Part shown: positions 1 to 5,381 of the stretch, piece after piece
Numbering within the stretch: position 1 is the stretch's first letter
Layout of the letters: each line of letters begins with the position of its first letter
Assembly: GCA_947174215.1 (NCBI GenBank)
Contig: CAMWIB010000056.1
Location: forward strand, 1-7,119
DNA from: an uncultured Clostridia bacterium
GTDB lineage: Bacteria > Bacillota > Clostridia > Christensenellales > CAG-917
Direction: 5' to 3'
Length of the DNA stretch: 7,119 bases
Notes under the pieces: generated by a model
What the model saw: the letters and a program-made list of their open reading frames with translations, nothing else
Told to the model about the DNA's origin: nothing
Database searches by the model: none
Translations under genes and position numbers: made by a program

Positions 1-607
1 CCTCTGCAATGATATTCTTTGCGTCCTGCGCGGCACTCTTCTTCACGCTTTCGAGCAAGGTGCTTTTGAGTTCCTGCGAGGCTTCTTCCTTCGTCATGCC
101 TGAAACTCTTTCAAGCTCCTTTTGCATAATCTCTTTTGAATGTCCAAGCTCTTCTTCGATAGCCTTCAACTTTTCCTTCGTTTCCTCTATCTGCTTCTGA
201 GCCTTTTCGGTTTCCTCAATCTTTCTGTCGAGGGTTGCGCTCTTCTTATCGATTATATCCTCTTTCTTATCGAGCGCGGCTTCCTTTTGTGACAATCTGT
301 TTTCGGTGCGTTGCCAATCCTGCTTGCGTTCCCTGTTCTCTTTTTCGAACTCGTCACGCATTTTGTTCATCTGTTCTTTTGCTTCAATCAAGCCATCCTT
401 ACGGATTGACTTAGCTTCTTGATTTGCTTCATTGATAATTCTTTCCGCTTCGTTTTTAGCGCTGTCTATTCTGCTTTTCGATTGCTGTTTATATACGAAA
501 TAGCTTACGACCGCACCGATGATTATACCCACCACGGCAACGCCGATAGCAATACCTGCAATACCGCCGCCGTCTATCGCGGATAGCAATAAACTCATAC
601 TGGTCAT
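1..607 (-). CDS. rny: Ribonuclease Y, N-terminal part (runs off the window)
   Basis: Membrane-anchored endoribonuclease that starts mRNA decay in Bacillota. The first 202 codons are present; the KH and HD catalytic domains lie beyond base 1. The protein opens with a glycine-rich transmembrane helix (about residues 13-38, GGGIAGIAIGVAVVGIIIG followed by AVVSYFVYK). It continues as a long charged coiled coil (about 42-200) with family features such as AKEQMNKMRDEFEKE, the ENRLSQKEAALDKKED stretch and the LERVSGMTKEEA segment just before the KH domain. The start at 607 is fixed by GGAGGT at 613-618, 5 nt upstream. It is transcribed from its own promoter after the recA terminator; recA-rny adjacency is common in Bacillota. 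The identification rests on architecture plus context, since the catalytic part is not visible. Confidence 0.93.
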   Translation of the reverse strand, partial: MTSMSLLLSAIDGGGIAGIAIGVAVVGIIIGAVVSYFVYKQQSKSRIDSAKNEAERIINEANQEAKSIRKDGLIEAKEQMNKMRDEFEKENRERKQDWQRTENRLSQKEAALDKKEDIIDKKSATLDRKIEETEKAQKQIEETKEKLKAIEEELGHSKEIMQKELERVSGMTKEEASQELKSTLLESVKKSAAQDAKNIIAE

Positions 608-612
608 CTTAG

Positions 613-618
613 ACCTCC
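613..618 (-). promoter_or_regulatory. Ribosome binding site of rny
   Basis: GGAGGT on the minus strand, 5 nt before the ATG at 607. It decides the start, because a second in-frame ATG lies only three codons further on at residue 4. Confidence 0.85.
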
Positions 619-761
619 ATTTATATAATCAAAGCCATAAAAAGAAAACGCAAAAATATAGCGAAAAACAAATGTTGATTATATATACACCGTCGCATAG
701 CTTCGGCATCAAAACAATCTATCTATACGGTTTTGTTTCCAAATATAGCTTTGTCGTATAT

Positions 762-790
762 AGTATATACTATTTTATAGTTTAAGTCAA
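762..790 (-). promoter_or_regulatory. Sigma-A type promoter of rny
   Basis: The -35 hexamer TTGACT (785-790) and -10 hexamer TATACT (762-767) are separated by exactly 17 nt, each one base off consensus. It lies just downstream of the recA terminator, so rny has an independent promoter. Transcription should start near 755, giving a 5' leader of about 148 nt. A perfect 14-bp palindrome, ATAGTATATACTAT (760-773), covers the -10 element and could be an operator, though it may also be chance in A/T-rich DNA. Confidence 0.85.
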
Positions 791-800
791 CGACTCGTAT

Positions 801-834
801 AAAAAATAGTTGCCGCCTGATAGCAGGCGGCAAC
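801..834 (-). terminator. Rho-independent terminator of recA
   Basis: Perfect 11-bp stem: GTTGCCGCCTG at 809-819 pairs with CAGGCGGCAAC at 824-834 around the loop ATAG. Read on the minus strand, the stem is followed by ACTATTTTTTATACG, i.e. a run of six U. It sits about 130 nt after the recA stop and immediately before the rny promoter. The other side carries a shorter T run (838-843), so weak action in the plus direction is possible. Confidence 0.93.
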
Positions 835-910
835 GTAGTTTTTACACACTCAAAGCCGATGTTTATGCGCTGTTTTTTACACATAAACATTGTATTTAGC
901 AAATTTTGTT

Positions 911-944
911 TCAAAAATCTCTGCTGTAATATTACAGATTTTGA
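911..944 (-). repeat. Palindrome in the recA 3' untranslated region
   Basis: CTGTAATATTACAG at 924-937 is a perfect 14-bp palindrome. Flanking arms (TCAAAAAT at 911-918 and ATTTTGA at 938-944) extend it into a bulged hairpin starting about 20 nt after the recA stop. It could be a protein-binding site or an mRNA 3' structure; its role is unknown. It lacks the clean U-run of the main terminator. Confidence 0.5.
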
Positions 945-963
945 GCGATATTTACAACTTGTT

Positions 964-1971
964 TTAGTTCATACCGCATTTCTCGCGCACTTTTGCATCA
1001 AGCTCTGCAAGCACTTCGGGATGGTTCGTAAGATACTCGACAGTCCTATCCTTGCCCTGACCAATCTTCTCGTCGTTGTAGCTGTACCAGCTTCCGCCCT
1101 TCTGCACGAAGCCGTTCTCAACTGCGAGGTCAAGCACGCAAGACGTATTGGAAATACCCGTGCCATACATAATATCGAACTCCGCCGTTCTGAACGGAGG
1201 CGCGACCTTGTTCTTGACAATCTTTGCAATGACGTGGTTTCCGACGATATCGCCGCCGTCTTTGAGCGTATCCTTCTTTCTTACGTCGATACGAACGGAA
1301 GCGTAGAACTTCAACGCCTTACCGCCCGTAGTCGTTTCGGGGTTGCCGTACATTACGCCAACCTTCTCTCTGAGCTGGTTGATAAAGATAATGGTACATC
1401 TGCTCTTAGATGCAACAGCCGTGAGCTTACGGAGTGCCTGCGACATAAGTCTTGCCTGCAAGCCGACGTGGCTGTCACCCATATCGCCGTCAATTTCCGC
1501 CTGCGGTGTGAGCGCCGCAACGGAGTCAACTACGATGATATCGACCGCGCTACTTCTTACGAGCATTTCCACGATATCGAGCGCCTGCTCGCCGTTGTCG
1601 GGCTGTGCTATGTACAGGTTTTCAATCTGAACGCCGAGCTTTGAAGCGTATACGGGGTCAAGCGCGTGTTCCGCGTCGATGAACGCCGCCGTGCCGCCGG
1701 ACTTTTGAAGCTCCGCTATGCAGTGTAACGCAACCGTCGTCTTACCTGAGGATTCCGGTCCGTAGATTTCAATAATTCTGCCCTTCGGTATACCGCCAAT
1801 TCCGAGCGCGACGTCAAGCGTAAGACAGCCCGTTGAGATTGCCTCCACCTTTTGTATGCTCTCCTCGCCCAAAAGCATAATAGAGCCTTTGCCGAATTGC
1901 TTCTCGATTTGCGCGAGCGCGTCTTGTAGGCATTCCGCCTTGGATTTCGGTTTATCGTTTTTTTCCGCCAT
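964..1971 (-). CDS. recA: RecA recombinase
   Basis: Cytoplasmic DNA-dependent ATPase that forms filaments on single-stranded DNA, drives homologous pairing, and stimulates LexA self-cleavage. The 335-residue protein is complete. Visible features: the N-terminal helix (LQDALAQIEKQFGKGSIM, 15-32), Walker A GPESSGKT (71-78), the catalytic Glu in DAEHALDP (E101), Walker B ending at D149 (VDIIVVDS), the L1 region PQAEIDGDMGDSHVG, and loop L2 with FINQLREKVGVMYGNPETTT (197-216) followed by GGKALKFYASVR. All catalytic residues look intact. The C-terminus stops shortly after the last helices (REKCGMN) and lacks the long acidic tail of the Escherichia coli protein, a family variation. The start at 1971 is set by AAAGGAG 7 nt upstream. 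It follows cinA after a 244-nt gap with its own regulatory sequences and ends at a strong terminator, so it is probably mostly monocistronic. Confidence 0.99.
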   Translation of the reverse strand: MAEKNDKPKSKAECLQDALAQIEKQFGKGSIMLLGEESIQKVEAISTGCLTLDVALGIGGIPKGRIIEIYGPESSGKTTVALHCIAELQKSGGTAAFIDAEHALDPVYASKLGVQIENLYIAQPDNGEQALDIVEMLVRSSAVDIIVVDSVAALTPQAEIDGDMGDSHVGLQARLMSQALRKLTAVASKSRCTIIFINQLREKVGVMYGNPETTTGGKALKFYASVRIDVRKKDTLKDGGDIVGNHVIAKIVKNKVAPPFRTAEFDIMYGTGISNTSCVLDLAVENGFVQKGGSWYSYNDEKIGQGKDRTVEYLTNHPEVLAELDAKVREKCGMN

Positions 1972-1978
1972 GGTATAT

Positions 1979-1985
1979 CTCCTTT
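1979..1985 (-). promoter_or_regulatory. Ribosome binding site of recA
   Basis: AAAGGAG on the minus strand with a 7-nt spacer to the ATG at 1971, a near-ideal Shine-Dalgarno sequence. It excludes the overlapping longer frame that begins near 2084. Confidence 0.9.
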
Positions 1986-1988
1986 GAA

Positions 1989-2002
1989 CGCAGATACCTG
2001 CG
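1989..2002 (-). repeat. Inverted repeat just upstream of the recA ribosome binding site
   Basis: CGCAG-N4-CTGCG, a perfect 5-bp dyad with a 4-nt spacer, ends 3 nt before the Shine-Dalgarno sequence. Its 5-4-5 geometry resembles the Bacillota LexA box (CGAAC-N4-GTTCG), but the bases differ. It could equally form a small hairpin in the recA leader. Function is inferred, not shown. Confidence 0.35.
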
Positions 2003-2021
2003 CCACTTGTTTTACGGTTAT

Positions 2022-2027
2022 ATTATA
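2022..2027 (-). promoter_or_regulatory. Possible -10 element of a recA promoter
   Basis: TATAAT on the minus strand, about 50 nt before the recA start. No good -35 hexamer is seen 16-18 nt upstream (the bases there read CAAAAA or similar). The promoter is therefore only suggested, and might need an activator or be weak. Confidence 0.4.
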
Positions 2028-2033
2028 TTCAAG

Positions 2034-2060
2034 CCAATGCACCGTTTTTGGTACATATGG
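2034..2060 (-). repeat. Inverted repeat over the expected recA -35 region
   Basis: On the plus strand ATGCACC (2037-2043) and GGTACAT (2050-2056) form a dyad with 6 of 7 pairs matched across 6 nt. The outer CCA/TGG also pair after a one-base bulge. It lies just upstream of the -10-like hexamer, where a repressor or activator would bind. No match to a known operator is claimed. Confidence 0.3.
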
Positions 2061-2133
2061 CAATTGAATCAAAATTTTTCTCAAATAATTACTGCTCTCT
2101 TATTCCGCGGTATACGGTATTTTGAGATATGTA

Positions 2134-2199
2134 CGCTTATCAGATTTATGCGCTTATTTTATATTCCAATTTAATAACGCTTACACGATAAGCACGCTT
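2134..2199 (-). repeat. Four AAGCG direct repeats between cinA and recA
   Basis: On the minus strand AAGCG occurs at 2199-2195, 2182-2178, 2155-2151 and 2138-2134. Within each pair the spacing is 17 nt. The last two copies share a longer pattern, TAAGCG followed by an A/T-rich stretch ending in ATCT. They lie directly after the cinA stop. They may be binding sites for a protein contacting successive turns, or chance. Confidence 0.25.
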
Positions 2200-2215
2200 T
2201 TACAGTTTGCTATTA

Positions 2216-2911
2216 TCACAGTCGCCAGATATCGCCTTTGAGGTAGCGTATCAGATAGAACAATGCAACGTTTGCCGCCGCGTGGCGAATCTCATCGCGG
2301 GTACCTTCAAACCTCTTTTCAAAGGTAAGAATAAAATCTCCGCTTCCTACGCCAATATACGTAAGTCCTACGGGCTTGCCTTCATCGCCGCTCGGACCTG
2401 CAAGTCCTGTCGTGGATAAACCTATATCCACGGGCGCGACGGTGAGTCCTCTCACCATTTCGTACGCGGTTTCGCGGCTTATCGCTCCGCGTGCGGATAG
2501 GGTTTCCTTACTCACCCCAAGCCTATTCATCTTAGAGCCTTTATTGTAGCACACTATACCTTCATACAAGTTTTCGCTTATGCCCGACACCTCGGCAAGC
2601 ATAGCGCAAACAAGTCCGCAGGTAAGGCTTTCCGCAACGCCGAGTATATGCCCGCTCATTTTCAACAGACTTGCGGCAAGCTCCTGCAAGCTACAACTTT
2701 CAGAAGAATACACTTCGTTCTCAAAAATGTTATAAACCGTGCTTCTAACCACGTCAAACATGGCAGAATCAATGCTCGTCGTCATTACGACTTCCGCGTC
2801 GAGGTACTTCTCCTGCACCTCAAACGATACGCCGCAACCGTCAAGCAATTGCAGTTTTTGCATAATTTGCGGCTTACTAAGACCGCACAGCTTCACAACC
2901 TCGCGTATCAT
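2216..2911 (-). CDS. cinA: CinA-type NMN deamidase lacking the N-terminal MoCF-like domain
   Basis: CinA C-terminal domains deamidate nicotinamide mononucleotide in pyridine-nucleotide recycling. This 231-residue protein has the middle KH-like segment (about 5-70, starting VVKLCGLSKPQIMQKL) and the full CinA domain (about 75-228). Conserved pieces: AESLTCG (93-99, family usually AESCTGG), the tyrosine and lysine of CYNKGSKM (Y122, K127), TGLAGPSG (168-175) with KPVG, and the C-terminal FEGTRDEIR (201-209). Full-length CinA is about 410-425 residues; the N-terminal MoCF-like domain, acting on ADP-ribose-type compounds in characterised members, is missing entirely. I chose the start at 2911, 4 nt after the upstream stop (2916-2918), because it fits translational coupling and begins at the domain edge. 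The Shine-Dalgarno sequence is weak (GGA). Longer frames reaching 2950 or 3025 overlap the previous gene and add no family sequence. Confidence 0.88.
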   Translation of the reverse strand: MIREVVKLCGLSKPQIMQKLQLLDGCGVSFEVQEKYLDAEVVMTTSIDSAMFDVVRSTVYNIFENEVYSSESCSLQELAASLLKMSGHILGVAESLTCGLVCAMLAEVSGISENLYEGIVCYNKGSKMNRLGVSKETLSARGAISRETAYEMVRGLTVAPVDIGLSTTGLAGPSGDEGKPVGLTYIGVGSGDFILTFEKRFEGTRDEIRHAAANVALFYLIRYLKGDIWRL

Positions 2912-2915
2912 ATCG

Positions 2916-5381
2916 TCATTCCACGTCGCCGTTAGGCGCACCGTCCTCATAAACCGGGGCAAGCTCTTGCAACAGCTTTTCAAGCTTATCCAAATCCTGC
3001 GCAATAATGAAGGTATGATTTTCATCTTCCTTGATTACACCGCGGTTTTCAAGCTCAGTCCACAGCGCCGCCGCTTTGGGGAAGCCTACTCCGAGCTTAC
3101 GCTGTAAGCCCGCAATAGATACGTATCCACGCTCCCTGCCCAACGCTACGAGCGCTTTAAGCGTCTCATACATCAGCTTATCCTTTTCAAATTCTTTATC
3201 ACTCTCAGCACTGCTATCGTTTTGACTAAAAGAATTGTTATTGTCGTAATTCGCGCTATTATCACTGCTACCGTCGCTTTGAACGTTCGCACTCGCGCTA
3301 TTCGCGTTCTCGTTTTCAGTTTCAACCATGCTTGAAGCGTACAAATCGCCGTAGCTAATCACATCGTTTATATCGCCGTCGAAATTGCAAACGTTGTGAG
3401 CCTTGACGTATTCAACGATATCCTCAACCTCGCGCTGAGTGGTAAGCGCACCGCGTATGCGCCTTGGCGTATCGTTGTTTATGCGGAACAGCATTTCACC
3501 CTTCTCCGTGAGCTTTTCAGCGCCAGTGCTACCAAGCGCTATCTGGCTTTCGTGTGCCGAATAAACTTTGAATACCGCAAAGGCTTGTATATTACCTCTG
3601 TCGGACATACTCAAAATATTCGGGGCAATTCTCTTCACCGACAGCACGAGATTCACACCAGAACAACGTGCAAAACGCAAAATTGTCGAAAGTCCGTTCA
3701 CGATGTTTCTATTCATCTTTGTCGCAATATAATCAAAGTTATCAATGACTACGACTATGCGCGGCATCTTCTTTTTGCCGTGTACCGCGATTTCATCATT
3801 ATATCTGTCTATACTCCTGTATTTGAGGTCCTGCAAATACTTCATTCTGAGCATTGCTTCCTTCGTTGCCCACGCAATAGCGCGCTCCGCCTTACCGATA
3901 TCGCTTATAACCTCGTCAACGAGCAAGTGCGGCATTCTGTCATATACGGACTCGCCAAACTTCTCGGAATCAATAAGTATAAACTTCAAGTCGTCGGGGG
4001 TAGCCTTGTAAAGCAGGCTCGAAATCATAGTACGAATGAAGTTACTCTTACCCGAATTTGCTCCGCCTACAAGCAGAATACTGCTAAGCTCCTTAAAGCT
4101 TGCAAAGCAGTTCATTCCGTTTTCATCTCGTCCAACGACGAACATAGCGTTATCTTCTGAATCTAAAAACTCTTTGTCAACCAAAAGCTCGCCAATCTTG
4201 ACGTTCCTGTTATACAGAGTTTGTACGTCTGATTCATATTGTACGGCTTCTTCATATTGTGCGTTCGATTCAAATTGCATACCACCGTCGTACTGAACGC
4301 TCTCACCGTATTGCTCACCGCCATATTGCGCGCTGTCACCGTTTTGCGTATCATCACTATATTGCTCACCGTCACACTGTACGTTGCCGTACTGAGCTTC
4401 ATCGTATGACATTTCCGTTTCAAGCGGCGAGTTCATATTCTGTCCGTTTTGAACGTAGCCGTCAGTCTGACGTCCAAACAAATCGTATGCAGGTGCGTTA
4501 TAGTCGTTCGTATCCACAACGGTGAACTCTTCTCCGTGAACTTCCTCGAAGTTCACCTGTCTGTTCATATATCTGTTCAGATTTTCTTCTTCGATTTTCT
4601 TATCTTCCCAGCTCTGCTTTGCCATTTGAAGCTTGTCGAGCAGTTCTCTGTTCTCTTCTCTGTTTTCAAACTCATCGCACATTTCCTGAGAAAGACCCTC
4701 TTGATATTCTTCAAACTCCTCGTACTGTGGCTCATTCATAGCAACGGAGCTTTCCTGCTCTTTGGATTCGCTATTCTCAACAAATACGTGTCTGTTCTTA
4801 ACGATATAATTCACGCCGCTATACACCGTAAGCGCCGCGCCGAGATAGAAAAGCACCGTACCCATATAGCCGATAACGACGTGCATACCTGCGAGCATAA
4901 GCGTCGTGACCGCAACGTCAAGTACGACAGTCTTAATCTTTCCGAATATATCCGCGGCGAGAACGCAATTCTTGCTTGCGGCGATACTGCGAAATACGCT
5001 AATTAACAGCTCGCGTGAAAGTATTATGCCGCTAAGCACCGCTATGACGAGCGTGTTATACGCAAACACCCTGTCAAGTCCGTCCCTGAACAGCACCACC
5101 AAAAACAGCATTATTACGATAACGACCTTATCCGCAAGCGGGTCGAGAAGCTTGCCGAGGTCGGTCACCGTACCCGTCTTTCTTGCAATGTATCCGTCTA
5201 CAAAATCAGTTGAACAGCATATTGCGAACAACGCCGCCGCAACGACGTTACCAATGAAATAGCCAAGCTCGTTCCCAAAATGAGCAAAAAGCTGTCCCAC
5301 GATAAAAGCCGCGATAGTAGGAACTATAAAAAGAATACGCGCAATAGTTATTTTCGTAGCCAGATTTAATTTCATTTTCAT
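2916..5381 (-). CDS. pgsA: Fusion of phosphatidylglycerophosphate synthase with a degenerate FtsK-like motor and gamma domain
   Basis: An 821-residue protein. Residues 1-200 are a complete CDP-alcohol phosphatidyltransferase, likely PgsA (CDP-diacylglycerol + glycerol-3-phosphate to phosphatidylglycerophosphate). It has about six hydrophobic segments and the exact motif D59-x2-D62-G-x2-A-R-x8-G-x3-D80-x3-D84. Residues 202-325 are an acidic, partly coiled-coil linker, and 328-390 a Gln-Tyr hexad repeat. Residues 395-663 match the FtsK/SpoIIIE motor: Walker A GGANSGKS (439-446), MPHLLVDEV, a Walker B-like VVVIDNFD (543-550), GAEKLTEKGEML and RIRGALTTQREVEDIVEYVK. A Ser/Asn-rich spacer (687-731) leads to an FtsK gamma winged helix (about 735-795, with SIAGLQRKLGVGFPKAA). 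The usual Walker B Glu is Asn548, and the ATQRP and arginine-finger positions are changed, so ATP-driven translocation is doubtful. Normal PgsA is about 180-200 residues. The start has AGGGAGGG 7 nt upstream and overlaps the rimO stop as ATGA. An internal start at Met215 is possible but has a poorly spaced ribosome binding site. Confidence 0.93.
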   Translation of the reverse strand: MKMKLNLATKITIARILFIVPTIAAFIVGQLFAHFGNELGYFIGNVVAAALFAICCSTDFVDGYIARKTGTVTDLGKLLDPLADKVVIVIMLFLVVLFRDGLDRVFAYNTLVIAVLSGIILSRELLISVFRSIAASKNCVLAADIFGKIKTVVLDVAVTTLMLAGMHVVIGYMGTVLFYLGAALTVYSGVNYIVKNRHVFVENSESKEQESSVAMNEPQYEEFEEYQEGLSQEMCDEFENREENRELLDKLQMAKQSWEDKKIEEENLNRYMNRQVNFEEVHGEEFTVVDTNDYNAPAYDLFGRQTDGYVQNGQNMNSPLETEMSYDEAQYGNVQCDGEQYSDDTQNGDSAQYGGEQYGESVQYDGGMQFESNAQYEEAVQYESDVQTLYNRNVKIGELLVDKEFLDSEDNAMFVVGRDENGMNCFASFKELSSILLVGGANSGKSNFIRTMISSLLYKATPDDLKFILIDSEKFGESVYDRMPHLLVDEVISDIGKAERAIAWATKEAMLRMKYLQDLKYRSIDRYNDEIAVHGKKKMPRIVVVIDNFDYIATKMNRNIVNGLSTILRFARCSGVNLVLSVKRIAPNILSMSDRGNIQAFAVFKVYSAHESQIALGSTGAEKLTEKGEMLFRINNDTPRRIRGALTTQREVEDIVEYVKAHNVCNFDGDINDVISYGDLYASSMVETENENANSASANVQSDGSSDNSANYDNNNSFSQNDSSAESDKEFEKDKLMYETLKALVALGRERGYVSIAGLQRKLGVGFPKAAALWTELENRGVIKEDENHTFIIAQDLDKLEKLLQELAPVYEDGAPNGDVE
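3081..3107 (-). repeat. Gamma-domain repeat, copy 1 (inside the pgsA fusion)
   Basis: This 27-nt block matches 6832-6858 at 25 positions. It encodes LQRKL-x-VGF of the gamma winged helix. The flanking DNA is also similar (Ala-Ala codons), supporting common origin with the neighbouring ftsK. Confidence 0.85.
3189..3323 (-). other. Ser/Asn/Asp-rich spacer between motor-like and gamma domains
   Basis: Codes for residues 687-731 of the fusion, dominated by Asn, Ser, Ala, Asp and Glu (for example NYDNNNSFSQNDSSAESD). It is probably disordered. The genuine FtsK has a different, Lys/Gly/Asp-rich spacer at the same place. Confidence 0.7.
4218..4400 (-). repeat. In-frame hexad repeat encoding xxxxQY units
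   Basis: Codes for residues 328-388 of the pgsA fusion. Gln recurs at 330, 335, 340, 346, 352, 357, 363, 369, 375, 381 and 387, i.e. every 5-6 residues, mostly followed by Tyr, with Gly, Glu, Asp and Ser between. At the DNA level this is a degenerate repeat of about 18 bp (plus-strand units like CATATTG and CGTATTG). It is an acidic, probably disordered tether between membrane and motor-like domains. Confidence 0.85.

Larger units (their letters stand above)
608..963 (-). other. recA-rny intergenic region (356 nt)
   Basis: No convincing gene here. Read on the minus strand from 963 it holds, in order: a 14-bp palindrome shortly after the recA stop, a 9-bp inverted repeat (ATGTTTATG at 859-867, CATAAACAT at 882-890), the recA terminator, the rny promoter, and an A/T-rich leader of about 150 nt ending in the rny ribosome binding site. 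Short open frames in it lack ribosome binding sites and cross the terminator or promoter. Confidence 0.8.

Noticed and set aside
629..709. 26-codon hydrophobic open frame in the rny leader (MPKLCDGVYIINICFSLYF...)
   Set aside because: No ribosome binding site before its ATG; short frames with Phe/Leu codons are expected in A/T-rich DNA. Worth revisiting only if ribosome profiling supports it.
723..914. 63-codon minus-strand frame in the recA-rny spacer
   Set aside because: It runs through the recA terminator and rny promoter, with no start signal or family resemblance.
859..1644. Long plus-strand open frame (261 codons) opposite recA
   Set aside because: It is the complement of recA, has no ribosome binding site or family resemblance, and its composition follows from the recA codons.
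1716..2084. Minus-strand frame overlapping the 5' part of recA and its leader
   Set aside because: Different frame from recA, Arg-rich out-of-frame composition; recA has the strong ribosome binding site.
2912..3025. Longer cinA start at 3025 or 2950
   Set aside because: The extra residues overlap the end of the fusion gene, do not resemble CinA, and would not restore the missing domain; the coupled start at 2911 fits the domain edge.
3396..4160. Plus-strand open frame (254 codons) opposite the FtsK-like domain
   Set aside because: Shadow of a clearly real minus-strand gene, with no recognisable protein features or start signal.
2916..5381. Fusion as an assembly chimera between pgsA and ftsK
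   Set aside because: The FtsK-like part is too divergent from the neighbouring ftsK to be a mis-joined copy, the join lies in a unique linker far from the shared 27-nt block, and the frame is open throughout. Not excluded absolutely without reads.
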